From Isosphaera pallida ATCC 43644 (GTDB taxonomy: Bacteria > Planctomycetota > Planctomycetia > Isosphaerales > Isosphaeraceae), in NCBI RefSeq assembly GCF_000186345.1, contig NC_014962.1, positions 558,001 through 622,000 of the forward strand: 64,000 bases of DNA. Reading direction: 5' to 3'. This document shows, piece by piece, positions 26,573-36,033 of this stretch. Under the pieces are notes generated by a model. That model was not told the origin of the DNA, searched no databases, and worked only from the letters and a program-made list of their open reading frames with translations. Position numbers and translations under genes: made by a program. Numbering within the stretch: position 1 is the first letter of the stretch; the number at the start of each line of letters is the position of its first letter.

Positions 26573-28903
26573 TCACGGCAGGGTGGAGTAAACCACGATG
26601 TTAGAGACGATTTTCAATGCGCTCTCATATTTATAGCCTTTACAGTCGGAGCCTTGGTGCCGTTCCAGAGCGCAACCAAGGTCATACTTGGAGTAGATGA
26701 CGACCCAGCGGCCGTTGATCTTAACTCCTTCGAGTTCCGCGGGGCCGATGCGTCCGCCGGCGGCTTTGGAGAATTCGACCGCGTTGAGGTCGTAGACCAC
26801 GTTGAAGAGTTCGTCGTCGGGCGGAATCGGTTCTAGAGGGTTGTTGGGCAGCAACTCGGCGACGAACTTGCGGAAGGCCGCGTCGAACGCCGGGCTACCG
26901 CAGGCGGCGTCCGCGAAGAATAGACCGCGGCCGGGGTCGAGATGCTTGCGCAACGCCTCCATGTCTTCGGGCGTGAACGAGAGCGATGCGCGACCATGTA
27001 CATAGATCAGGGGATAATAAATCAAATTGGGGTCGCGTGGCAGCAGTTCCTTGTGGTTGATCACCACGTCGAAGCCCAGTTGGTCGCGCAGCGCCGTGGT
27101 GAGGTTGGGGATCGCCAGGGGAGCCACGTTCCAGTCGCCGGCGTGGCGCAGCTTGGCGATCCGCAGCGCGCCGCGCTTTACGTCGTCGGTTTTGAAGTTG
27201 CGAATCTCGCGGACTTTGAGCTTATCCTCGGGCAGTTCCCGTCCAGTGGCGTAATCGACGATATTCTGGCCAACTCGGATGGCGCGCTCGACGGCGGGGT
27301 TGCCCGGCTGGCTTTCGGCGTGGTTCCAGTAGGCGGCCAGCATCTGCGGGGTATAGACCACCACGGTTCGGCAGCCAAACTCGATCCCCCAAAGCTCGTG
27401 TACGTTGGGGCTGAGCCGGTGATAGGAACGCCAGATTGGATGATCTTCCGAAAGCCGACGCAGTTGATAATCTGGTTCGGGGAAGATTTCGGTCAATAGG
27501 GCGCGGAAGCCCTGGTCGAAAGCGGGTTCAGAGCAGCCGGCCTCGGCCAGGATGAAGCCACCTTGTTCGACATAGTCGCGCAACAGGCGCTTGGCTGCAG
27601 GGGTGAACACCGGTGCTTGCTTGCCGTTGATAAAGGCAATCGGGGCCTGAAGCAGATCGGCGAGCCCCGCGTCCGGCGAGTTGGGGTTGACCACCTGCCA
27701 AGTGACGAACGCCTTCCAGTCCCGCGAAACCGCGTTGGTCAGGTTGCGGATGTCGTCCACATGAATGTTCCAGTCGTTCGCGGGTTGGTGGACGAGCTTG
27801 TTGATCAGCACCGGAGCGCGGCCCTTGGCCAAAAACAGCAGGGCGTAACTCGTGACCAAAACCGGGTTATCCTCGATGCCGCCCCCGCCGTTCCAGGAAC
27901 CCAGCAACGGGTCTTGCTCCTTGACGAGCTTGGCCGCGCCCCGCAGGTACCAGTCGTGTTCACCAAAGTAGCGCTGGCCGGAGAGCCGTCCGGCCCGTTC
28001 CAAACCATAAAGATAATAATAAGTCCAGGGTTGGCGGCCCAGGCCGTCGGTGAAGTTGAAATCGACCTGGAAGCGACGGGCCATCCAGTTGATCCCAGCT
28101 TGGATGCGGTTGTTGACCACGCCGCCTTCACCGCAGTTGCGCACCTTGTCGCCCACCAAGGTTTCGACCGATTGGACCCGTTTGGCCCCGGTGATGACCA
28201 GACTGGAGATCCCTGCGCAGGTCATGCTCGCTGTGGAGGTGTCGTCGTCGATGACGTAGGGCCAGCCGCCCGAGTTGTTCTGACAACGCTCCCAATAGTT
28301 GCGGGCCAGTTCCCACACCGAATCCTTGACCTCGACTCCCACCTCGCTGGCGGCGTAGAGACCGAGCAAGGCGAATTGACTATTCGAATTGTCAGGGCGT
28401 TGACCTTTATTCATGCCATAGGTCCAAGCTCCGGCGTAGCGTGGGCTGTCCTCGCGGCGAAACTGGGCTCGTTCCAGCCAGGCGACCCCAGCAGCGATGC
28501 GGACTTTATCCCGTTGGGGGTCGCCAGCTGCAAGCGCCATAACCTGAAGCGCCACGGCGTAGGTGCTGTCCAGTTGGTCGGGACGGGCGCGGCGGATGAA
28601 CTCCAACGCGCGGGAGACCGTCGGTGAATCGATCGGCTCGCCCGCGTTGATCAGCGCTAGGGTCGCCAAACTGGTCAAGCCGTGATATTTGGCGAAGTCG
28701 TCGGCGAAGCCGCGCCACGAGCCGTCCGGTTGTTGCTTATCGCGCAGCGACTTGACTCCCAGACGGATTGCCTTCTCGACCTGTTCCTGGGTGACCTGAG
28801 CGCCTCGGGGTTGCGCCTGGGCTGGGGTGACCATCAACCAACCCGGTTCCCACATCAGGACGGCTAGTCCCAACCCGACCGCCCAGCGTAGCCCGGAACC
28901 CAT
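26573..28903 (-). CDS. Exported protein: terpenoid-cyclase-like helical repeats plus two DUF4159 domains
   Basis: About 776 residues from ATG 28903, chosen because it begins a signal peptide (MGSGLRWAVGLGLAVLMWEP...AQA); ATG 29002 is an alternative. Residues 40-400 form squalene-cyclase-type alpha/alpha-toroid repeats (SLRDKQQPDGSW, WLERAQ...YAGAWTYG, NNSGGWPY). After that DUF4159-like segments occur twice: about 440-610 (APVFTPAAKRLLRDYVEQGGFILAEAGC) and about 620-776 (SFTPEDMEALRKHLDPGRGLFFADAACGSPAF). Each has the 'open a file drawer' class I amidotransferase-like look. This architecture is common in planctomycetes and its role is unknown. The open frame continues far upstream, but that part overlaps the next gene and is not coding. 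Confidence 0.82.
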   Translation of the reverse strand: MGSGLRWAVGLGLAVLMWEPGWLMVTPAQAQPRGAQVTQEQVEKAIRLGVKSLRDKQQPDGSWRGFADDFAKYHGLTSLATLALINAGEPIDSPTVSRALEFIRRARPDQLDSTYAVALQVMALAAGDPQRDKVRIAAGVAWLERAQFRREDSPRYAGAWTYGMNKGQRPDNSNSQFALLGLYAASEVGVEVKDSVWELARNYWERCQNNSGGWPYVIDDDTSTASMTCAGISSLVITGAKRVQSVETLVGDKVRNCGEGGVVNNRIQAGINWMARRFQVDFNFTDGLGRQPWTYYYLYGLERAGRLSGQRYFGEHDWYLRGAAKLVKEQDPLLGSWNGGGGIEDNPVLVTSYALLFLAKGRAPVLINKLVHQPANDWNIHVDDIRNLTNAVSRDWKAFVTWQVVNPNSPDAGLADLLQAPIAFINGKQAPVFTPAAKRLLRDYVEQGGFILAEAGCSEPAFDQGFRALLTEIFPEPDYQLRRLSEDHPIWRSYHRLSPNVHELWGIEFGCRTVVVYTPQMLAAYWNHAESQPGNPAVERAIRVGQNIVDYATGRELPEDKLKVREIRNFKTDDVKRGALRIAKLRHAGDWNVAPLAIPNLTTALRDQLGFDVVINHKELLPRDPNLIYYPLIYVHGRASLSFTPEDMEALRKHLDPGRGLFFADAACGSPAFDAAFRKFVAELLPNNPLEPIPPDDELFNVVYDLNAVEFSKAAGGRIGPAELEGVKINGRWVVIYSKYDLGCALERHQGSDCKGYKYESALKIVSNIVVYSTLP

Positions 28904-29208
28904 GCGGTGCACCGCGTTGGAACGCTCTAGTCCAGGCCGCTGGCTCTCACCCGAGGTGAAGACCACCAACGCCTGACGCGGCAGACACTGACGATGAATC
29001 ATCGACGCGGCCCTTTGGAACAAAGCGTCGGAGCCAAAATCCGCTCCGATCTGACCGGATGAAACCAAACCGCGCCGCGGCGACCCCGTTATCCGGACCG
29101 TCGCGGGTTGGTTCGTGTTTCCCAAGCGTAGGAAGGCGGGGGGCCGATCGTCAAATCGTTTCGTCCCATCCACGACGCGGGGGCACAGCCCCAAGGCGTG
29201 AAGATCGA
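28904..29208. other. Intergenic region with uncertain start of the downstream gene
   Basis: 305 bases between the exported 418-residue protein and the DUF4159 protein, both on the minus strand. The DUF4159 frame stays open through it and an alternative start lies at 29002. I see no promoter, RNA or terminator signal. Confidence 0.35.
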
Positions 29209-30465
29209 TCAACGCAGCGTGGAGGGGCCATCGTCCTTGTACACGGCACGGCCTTGAGCCAACAGAGACGCCGCGGATCGTCGAACCGATTGAAACGCGT
29301 CTAAGGGAACAGGGGTGACCGACCGCGCTGAGGTGAGGGTAGTTTGGGGTTGGGACCGATTCAGGGCAAGAGGGATCGGCGGGGTCGAGAACCCGAGCCA
29401 AACCCGCTGACCATCCCGTGAGACCACCGCTTGAGACCATCGCGCGGTGGCAGGCACGACCACGCGCTCGTCGTCGACCTGGAACCGGGGTGGTCCCGAG
29501 ACGCTGGGAAACTTCAGAGCAACCTCGACCAGTCGTGGCACCTCCCAACCCGGTTCGCGGATCTGAAACACCATGTGCGGTTCGCCCGACGCGCCGTTGA
29601 CGATGACCGGACAGCGCTCGTGACGCGCCGCCGTCGCCGGGTTCCCGTCGTGGAGGCCAATCGGTCCAGCCGCCACGATCGCGTGGCTGGTTTGGGAGAA
29701 CTCGACCCACCAGAGTTTTGAGGGGCCCAGTTTGGAGGTGGGAGAGGCCGACTCTCCCAGACCACCCGTGTGGTTGGTTACGGGGTCGGGTCGGAGTGGA
29801 GCCTTGTTTGGGACCACCTGACAAACGGTAGCGATTCCAAACCGGCGCAACCGGGGATGTTGAACCCGAATGATTTCCATAATGTGAAGTTGATCTTGCG
29901 GACAATCGGCAACCTGCCAGGGAACGGGCCGGCTGACCAATGGGCGTCCCGTTTCGTCGGCCTCGTCGAAATCGACCCGGTGGATTCGGCCGTCTCCCGA
30001 GGCGTAGACCACGCAAGCCCGGGTCCCCGGCTCGAAGCTGGGAGGCGTGACCGGCAGGGTGTCCATCGGCTGGCGGTTGAGGATGCGGCCATCGGGCACT
30101 GACAACCGCAGCAGGCCGACCTCGCCGATGAGACGCTCGGCTCCGGTGCCTTCGTAAACCCGGTAACGTCCCACTGCCTGAGCCCGGCCGTAGTCGTCCA
30201 CGAAAGGAGACACAACCACCGAATCCAGCATCATGTCAGGAGGCAGCGGGACAACTACCGTTTCGCCAGTGTCGGGATCGAGCAGATTCAGACGCCCCGC
30301 CGCTGAACCCAAAACCTGGGGCTGAATAGCGGCTAGGGTCGGTTGATCGGGGAAGCGGCGTTGCGACTCGGGTCCGGCGAATCGCGCCGCGGCCACCGCC
30401 AGAGCGATCAAACTCAGGCTCAGAAGCAGTCCGGTGCGAACGAAGCGCGACATAAGTGTGATCAT
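29209..30465 (-). CDS. Exported protein of unknown function
   Basis: 418 residues from ATG 30465, with GGAG about 9 bases upstream. The N-terminus MITLMSRFVRTGLLLSLSLIALAVAAARFAG is a signal peptide or anchor. The mature part is beta-rich with phrases such as LLDPDTGETVVVPLPPDMML, GRYRVYEGTGAERLIGEVGLL, and CVVYASGDGRIHRVDFDEAD, which look like beta-propeller blades reporting stored values. No catalytic motif is recognised. It is 300 bases upstream of the DUF4159 gene in the same direction and could be co-transcribed with it. Confidence 0.65.
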   Translation of the reverse strand: MITLMSRFVRTGLLLSLSLIALAVAAARFAGPESQRRFPDQPTLAAIQPQVLGSAAGRLNLLDPDTGETVVVPLPPDMMLDSVVVSPFVDDYGRAQAVGRYRVYEGTGAERLIGEVGLLRLSVPDGRILNRQPMDTLPVTPPSFEPGTRACVVYASGDGRIHRVDFDEADETGRPLVSRPVPWQVADCPQDQLHIMEIIRVQHPRLRRFGIATVCQVVPNKAPLRPDPVTNHTGGLGESASPTSKLGPSKLWWVEFSQTSHAIVAAGPIGLHDGNPATAARHERCPVIVNGASGEPHMVFQIREPGWEVPRLVEVALKFPSVSGPPRFQVDDERVVVPATARWSQAVVSRDGQRVWLGFSTPPIPLALNRSQPQTTLTSARSVTPVPLDAFQSVRRSAASLLAQGRAVYKDDGPSTLR

Positions 30466-31560
30466 CTCTTCGGACTCCACTACGCGGCTTCGACGATTCC
30501 CTTCGGGTTGGACGCGCCCGACCCCGTGTCGGGGAAACAGTTCATCCCACCGGATTGGAACGTCTCGGCTCATCGAGATGAGCAAATCGACAAGTCGCCG
30601 CGCGGGGGGCGGAAATTACGAATAGGAATGTCAAATCATTGATGAAAACGGGATTGTCCCCGCCTTGATCCAGCGTGTCCGCTCCCAAGCAGACACGCCG
30701 ACAGCAGCGCAGACCTCCGGCGCTACGAGTCGTAGGCGAAAACGACTCGGCGCGAAGCGGATGCTATGGCAACCGCGTCGCATCGCGTCGCACGCGGCAC
30801 CGGAGAGGGTTGGGGAATGACCACCACGCGAACCGAAACGGTCGCAAATGGTGTGGTGTTCGAACAGGCGATGCCTAGCCTATTGGAAGCGCAGGGAGGG
30901 TCAGAGCGTTTGGGCGGCCTTGAGAGGCGGCGCGAATCGCTCGACGAACGCCATTGTGTGGGGATCGTCGCTGCGGCGCGCGGTCCAGATCAGGCCAACC
31001 GGTTGGGGAGGGTGGCCCGAGCCTCGGGACGTCGCCGGGGCACATCGGGCCAAACGCGGGGGGGGAAGGTCGTTGGAAGGCGGAGGGGCAAGCGGAATCA
31101 TTCCAGTCCTCGTCGTCAGGCGTCGCTCCGAACCAAAACCCCGACGGCTTGGTTTCAGAGGACCAAGGCGACACCCCTCTCTACGCAACCCGAGCGCCAA
31201 ATCGTGGGCCCTGTCACCAGGATTCACCAAATTCGCATCATCTCTTACTGGATCCTGCTGATTTATCGTGCGAATCCAGGGTCAAAACTGGATTAGAGGG
31301 TCGCCAAATCAAGGTTTTGAGGTGACTTTCAAGCGATCATTGGGTTCGGTCTGCCTATAATCTGTGCGTTTCTGTTGAAGATTTAAGCGGGGTTCTTGAT
31401 GAGTGGGAAGTGGGGGGACGCTTGATTGCGACCGGTTGGAGGGATACTCTGAGGAGGAGGGATGGTCGCTACCAGGTGGGCGTGTTTCGACGCGGCGCCG
31501 ACAGGGGGCGTGAGGGCGACCGGGGTTCCCCTGGGAATTCAAGTGGGGAAGGGTGGCGGC
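30466..31560. other. Long intergenic region
   Basis: About 1.1 kb between divergent units without a supported complete gene. Several overlapping open frames here are arginine/proline-rich and overlap on both strands, as expected from non-coding GC-rich DNA. One minus-strand stretch (about 30901-31010) encodes PVGLIWTARRSDDPHTMAFVERF, which is reminiscent of the C-terminus of a LysR-type regulator and could be a gene remnant. The last 250 bases are AT-richer and include a perfect TATAAT. Confidence 0.4.
31356..31361 (+). promoter_or_regulatory. Candidate -10 box upstream of the moxR operon
   Basis: A perfect TATAAT sits about 200 bases before the MoxR start in a locally AT-rich stretch. No good -35 is found at 16-18 bases, so it may be an extended or weak promoter, or chance. 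Confidence 0.3.
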
Positions 31561-32586
31561 ATGGCCAGCGCGTCGGCGGATCGCATTTCGCAACTCCTGG
31601 AGGAGTTTCACACCACGCGCGATCAAATGCTGGTCGAGCTAAGCAAGGTGGTGGTGGGTCAGCGAGAGGTCATCGAGTTGATCCTAGCGGCCATTTTCAC
31701 TCGGGGTCACTGCCTCTTGGTGGGGGTGCCGGGGCTGGCCAAGACGCTGATGGTCTCGTCAATCGCCCGCATTCTCGACGTGGGGTTCAAGCGGATCCAA
31801 TTCACCCCGGACTTGATGCCCTCGGACATCACCGGAACCAACGTGCTGGAGGAGCCCGAAACTGGCCGACGGACCTTTCGCTTCATTCACGGGCCGATTT
31901 TCTCGAACATCATTCTCGCCGACGAAATCAACCGAACTCCGCCCAAAACTCAAGCGGCGCTGTTGCAGGCCATGCAGGAGCGTGAGGTGACCGTAGGCCA
32001 AGAGACCATGAGCCTCCCCGAGCCGTTCCTGGTGATTGCCACCCAGAACCCCATCGAACAGGAGGGCACCTATCCGCTGCCTGAAGCCCAGCTCGACCGT
32101 TTCATGTTTGACATTCGGGTGGGCTACCCCACCTTGGAAGAGGAAGAGAAGATTCTGTCCTCGACTACCAAGGGAGAAAAACACGAGTTAGGCAAAATGC
32201 TGTCGGGGCGGGCGATCCTCAACCTTCAAAAGTTGGTGACGTCGGTACCGGTGTCGGATTACGTGATCAAGTACGTGGCGCGTCTGGTCCGGGCGACCCG
32301 TCCGGTTGATCCCCACGCTCCCCCCTGGGTCAAGGAGATGATCGACTGGGGGGCTGGTCCCCGCGCGGGTCAGGCATTGATTCTGGGCGGCAAGGCCATG
32401 GCGGCGATGGATGGACGCTATTCGGTCGCGCTGGAGGATGTCCGCAAGGTGGCCGTGCCGGTGCTTCGTCACCGGATCGCCGCGAGCTTCAAAGCTCAGG
32501 GCGAGGGGCTGACCACCGAGGACCTGATCCGGCGGCTACTCAGCGAGGTCAAAGAGCCGGAGATTCCCAAGTACGAGCGGCGTTGA
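31561..32586 (+). CDS. MoxR-family AAA ATPase
   Basis: 341 residues from ATG 31561 (frame open upstream, without a better start). The MoxR family acts as a chaperone-like ATPase, often with VWA proteins, maturing or activating partner complexes. Motifs: Walker A GVPGLAKT near residue 56, Walker B IILADEINR near 117, TQNPIEQEGTYPLPEAQLDRF with sensor 1, and the C-terminal lid domain. It is followed within 75 bases by a DUF58 gene and then two VWA proteins, the usual moxR-DUF58-bat arrangement. Confidence 0.93.
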   Translation: MASASADRISQLLEEFHTTRDQMLVELSKVVVGQREVIELILAAIFTRGHCLLVGVPGLAKTLMVSSIARILDVGFKRIQFTPDLMPSDITGTNVLEEPETGRRTFRFIHGPIFSNIILADEINRTPPKTQAALLQAMQEREVTVGQETMSLPEPFLVIATQNPIEQEGTYPLPEAQLDRFMFDIRVGYPTLEEEEKILSSTTKGEKHELGKMLSGRAILNLQKLVTSVPVSDYVIKYVARLVRATRPVDPHAPPWVKEMIDWGAGPRAGQALILGGKAMAAMDGRYSVALEDVRKVAVPVLRHRIAASFKAQGEGLTTEDLIRRLLSEVKEPEIPKYERR

Positions 32587-32660
32587 ACCGGACCGCGGCC
32601 GCGACCGTGATCTCCCGAGCTTGAGTCTCCCCCTGTCCGCGCCTTCGGAGCCTTCGCGCC

Positions 32661-33572
32661 ATGTCTAACGCCGAAACGTATCTCAAGCCGGAGGTGATCC
32701 GCCAGGTCGCGCGACTGGACCTTAAAGCCAAGTTCATTGTCGAGGGCTTTCTGGCCGGCTTGCACGCCAGCCCGTTCCACGGCTTCTCGGTCGAGTTCTC
32801 CGAACACCGCAAATATTCACCAGGGGACGACATTCGGGACATCGATTGGAATGTCTACGCCAAGACGGACCGGTTTTACATCAAAAAGTTCCAGGCCGAA
32901 ACCAACCTGGACGGCTTCCTCGCCATCGACGTGTCCAACTCAATGGGAATGACCCCCCACGGCGAGATGACCAAGCTCGATTATGCCATTTGTCTGGCAG
33001 CTTCGTTAGGTTATTTGATGATTCGTCAGCAGGACCCGGTGGGTCTGTTCGCCTTCTCCGACCGGATTCGCCTGAGTTTGCCTCCTAAGAGCCGACGCTC
33101 TCAACTGGCCAATATCCTCACTGCGCTAGAGTCGCTCAAGCCTGAGAAGGTCGCCAGCAACATCGCCGCCTGTTTGCATCGAATCGCCGAGATGGTCAAG
33201 CATCGGGGGCTGATCATGATTTTTTCCGACCTAATGTATCCCGACGCTTTGGCCGGGGCCGATCCGGTCATCGAGGCGCTGCGGCGGTTCCGTTATCGCG
33301 GTCACGACGTGATCGTGTTCCATATCTTGGATCAAGCTGAGGCGCTGTTTCCCTTCGATGGTTTGCTAGAGTTGGAGGACAACGAGACCGACGCCAAGCT
33401 CGTGGTGGACGCTGCCGGGATTCGAGCCGACTATCTCGAAGCGGTGGCGACGCTCCGCAATCATTATGCCGTCGAGTGTGGCCAGTCCCGGATCGACTAT
33501 GTGCCGTTGCACACTGGAATGCCCTTCGACAAGGCGCTTTTGAGTTACCTCATCAGTCGGCGGGGGCGCTGA
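32661..33572 (+). CDS. DUF58 domain protein with VWA-like fold
   Basis: 303 residues. The hallmark DUF58 block YSPGDDIRDIDWNVYAKTDRFYIKKF lies near residues 52-77, and a MIDAS-like DVSNSM follows near 91-96, indicating a metal-ion-dependent VWA fold. DUF58 proteins normally sit next to MoxR ATPases, as here, and are presumed substrates or partners. No membrane helices are predicted, so probably cytoplasmic. Confidence 0.9.
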   Translation: MSNAETYLKPEVIRQVARLDLKAKFIVEGFLAGLHASPFHGFSVEFSEHRKYSPGDDIRDIDWNVYAKTDRFYIKKFQAETNLDGFLAIDVSNSMGMTPHGEMTKLDYAICLAASLGYLMIRQQDPVGLFAFSDRIRLSLPPKSRRSQLANILTALESLKPEKVASNIAACLHRIAEMVKHRGLIMIFSDLMYPDALAGADPVIEALRRFRYRGHDVIVFHILDQAEALFPFDGLLELEDNETDAKLVVDAAGIRADYLEAVATLRNHYAVECGQSRIDYVPLHTGMPFDKALLSYLISRRGR

Positions 33573-33731
33573 CCCCGACGGATCGTCTCGTTTCCTCCGA
33601 CCAAGTCGCCCGACGCGATGGACTGGGTTGGACGTGATTGGTTGGAAACGAGTTGTCCGACTCCGACCTTGGTCGGCTGCCGATTTTTCCTTCTTCTTTG
33701 TTCCTCCGGCGCGTGGTGGAAGCCTGTTCGC

Positions 33732-36026
33732 ATGGACCTGACCTTGTTGCATTCCGGGTTGGCGGCGGGGGCGGCGCTGGCGGCCTTACCGATCCTGCTG
33801 CACCTGTTTCAACGCCGCACTCCCAAGAAGGTTGTCTTTCCGGCCTTACACCTGATTCGAGCCCAATCGATCAAGACCAACCGACGGTTGCGGATCAAGA
33901 ACTGGCTACTCTTGCTGGCTCGCATGGCTTTGATCGCGTTGATGGCCCTGGCGTTGGCCCGTCCTACTTTGCACAGTCAGGCCGTGTTGGGGGACGAGGA
34001 GGTTTCCACCGGATTGGGCTTGGTCATCGACACCAGCTTGTCGATGACCTATCAAGAGGGGGGCCAGACCTTGCTCGATGAGGCCCGCGAGGCGGCCCGG
34101 GTGCTGCTGGGCAAGACCCCCTCCAGCTCGCAGGTTTATCTGATCGACTCGGCCGAGCCGGTCAAGATCGCGCCACTTTCCCCCTCGGCGGCCCGCGCTC
34201 GTTTGGACGAGATCAAGCCGCGACCTGCCAACCGTCCGCTCAACGACGCGATCGCCGCGGCGATTCGCTCGGTGGCCGAGAGCGACCAGCCCCGCCGCGA
34301 GGTCTTCGTCCTGACCGACCTGGCCCGCACCTCCTGGGATGTGGGTCGCGCGCTGAGCGAGGCCGAGAAAACCCTGGTGGCTGATCGCGGCATCTCGATT
34401 TACGTCATTCGTCTTAAGGCGGAGGCACCCCGCAACGTGGCGATCATCGCGTTGGAGCCGACGGCCGACTTGATCACCGAAGCGGCTCCCTTGGCGATCC
34501 GCGCGACCCTGGTCAATCAGGGACCAGCCACCACCCGCCGGGTCGATTTCAGCGTGGACGGCCAGCCGCGCGGAGTTCAAACCGTGGAACTCGGGGCCGA
34601 CACCGAGACCCAAGTCCTCTTCGACGTTCCCAAGCTGGCGCGGGGGCTTCATCAAATTGAAGTTCGCCTCGCCGAGGGAGCCGACCCGCTGGACTTCGAC
34701 AATGTCCGACTCCTGGCCATTCGGGTGCGTGATCCCATCAAAGTTTTAGTAGTCTCCGATCTGGTGATCGACGGCGAGTTCATTGCCAACGCTCTGGACC
34801 CCTCGCTGGAGCCGTTGGAGAACGCCCAGGAGATGGGGCCGGTGGCTCGTCCCTTCCGAGTCGAACGCCGGTTGGCCCGCCAGGGCGATTGGACCGCGCC
34901 GGAGACGCTTGACAACGCGGCGGTGGTCTTTGTCAACAACGTCGAGCGGATCGACGACCAACAGTGGAGTCGGCTCAACGCCTTCGTTCGCCGCGGCGGC
35001 GGACTGGTGCTGGGAGTCGGACATCGGACCGACCCAGACTTCTACAACACCGCCTTGGCCCGCCAGGTGATGCCCGCGGCGCTCGATCAGGTGGTCAGGT
35101 TGCGGGAATCGACCACCTTCGGCCGGGCGGAACGGTCCCATCCGTTGATCGACACCCCTTACCTTGACGAACTGGTGACCGACTTGGCGGGGATTCCGGT
35201 GTCGGTGTTTTACGCGGTCACGCCCGCTCCTTCCGCCGCGGTCGTCGTGACCTTGGCGACCAACGCCCCCGCGCTTTTGGAGCGGAATTTTCCGGGCGGT
35301 CGCGCAGGCAAGGTGTTGCTGTGGACCACGCCGCTGTCGCGGCGTCCCAACCCCAACGATCCCGCCGCCTGGAACGAGTTTCCCAACCCATCGTTCTGGT
35401 CGTTCGTCGATTTGACCTATCGCACGGTTCCCTATCTGGCCGGTTTGGCCTCCGAACGGCTCACCTACGAGGCCGGCGAGGAGGTTTTGCTGACCATCGA
35501 CCCGGTGGGAACCTCTGGCGGATCGTCCGTTGGCAACCCTGAGGAAGGCGCCACGCGGCAGTGGGTGGTGACCGGACCAGGCGACACGCCGCCTGAACGG
35601 ATCGGAACGCCGCGGGGAGGCAACCTGTTACCCATCCTGGGAATCGAGACCCCGGGCTTTTGGAGCGTCAAGCCGGTCAACCCCAACCTTGGACCCGCGT
35701 TGGGGTTCGCGGTCAACCCGCCGGCCCGCGAGGCGCTGCTCAAGCCGATTGAATCCACCGAGATCGAGCTGTTGCTGGTCAAAGACCGTCTGGCGATCGC
35801 CGAAGGATTGGCCGACCTCAAACGAGCCACCGCCGCGCAACGAATCGGCCGCGAACTGTTTCCCGTTCTCATGGCGTTGATCCTCATTCTAATCACACTG
35901 GAAAACCTCTTGGCCAACACCTTCTATCGCCCGGCCCATTCCCACGATGTCCAAGTCGCCGCAGGGATTGGCCGCGAACGCCAAGACCGCTACGAGCCGT
36001 CGGCCGATTTCAACTCCACGAGATGA
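33732..36026 (+). CDS. BatA-like membrane protein with VWA domain
   Basis: 764 residues from ATG 33732 (the frame is open to 33618 but the BatA domain begins here). The aerotolerance-type N-terminal domain (LHSGLAAGAALAALPILLHLFQRRTPKKVVFPALHLI) carries one helix, and a second helix (LLLLARMALIALMALALARP) precedes the VWA domain with MIDAS DTSLSM near residue 100. A large extracytoplasmic part and a final membrane helix (LFPVLMALILILITLENLL) follow. It forms a unit with MoxR and DUF58. The exact function in planctomycetes is unknown; in other bacteria Bat genes relate to stress tolerance. Confidence 0.87.
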   Translation: MDLTLLHSGLAAGAALAALPILLHLFQRRTPKKVVFPALHLIRAQSIKTNRRLRIKNWLLLLARMALIALMALALARPTLHSQAVLGDEEVSTGLGLVIDTSLSMTYQEGGQTLLDEAREAARVLLGKTPSSSQVYLIDSAEPVKIAPLSPSAARARLDEIKPRPANRPLNDAIAAAIRSVAESDQPRREVFVLTDLARTSWDVGRALSEAEKTLVADRGISIYVIRLKAEAPRNVAIIALEPTADLITEAAPLAIRATLVNQGPATTRRVDFSVDGQPRGVQTVELGADTETQVLFDVPKLARGLHQIEVRLAEGADPLDFDNVRLLAIRVRDPIKVLVVSDLVIDGEFIANALDPSLEPLENAQEMGPVARPFRVERRLARQGDWTAPETLDNAAVVFVNNVERIDDQQWSRLNAFVRRGGGLVLGVGHRTDPDFYNTALARQVMPAALDQVVRLRESTTFGRAERSHPLIDTPYLDELVTDLAGIPVSVFYAVTPAPSAAVVVTLATNAPALLERNFPGGRAGKVLLWTTPLSRRPNPNDPAAWNEFPNPSFWSFVDLTYRTVPYLAGLASERLTYEAGEEVLLTIDPVGTSGGSSVGNPEEGATRQWVVTGPGDTPPERIGTPRGGNLLPILGIETPGFWSVKPVNPNLGPALGFAVNPPAREALLKPIESTEIELLLVKDRLAIAEGLADLKRATAAQRIGRELFPVLMALILILITLENLLANTFYRPAHSHDVQVAAGIGRERQDRYEPSADFNSTR

Positions 36027-36033
36027 TTCGACC

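Noticed and set aside
28904-30016. N-terminal extension of the DUF4159 protein by about 370 codons
   Set aside because: The extension is low-complexity, has no signal peptide at its start, and overlaps the exported protein gene at 29209-30465 in a different frame.
30766-31296. A 176-codon plus-strand frame upstream of moxR
   Set aside because: Arg/Thr/Ser-rich with overlapping frames on both strands, no motif and no ribosome binding site.
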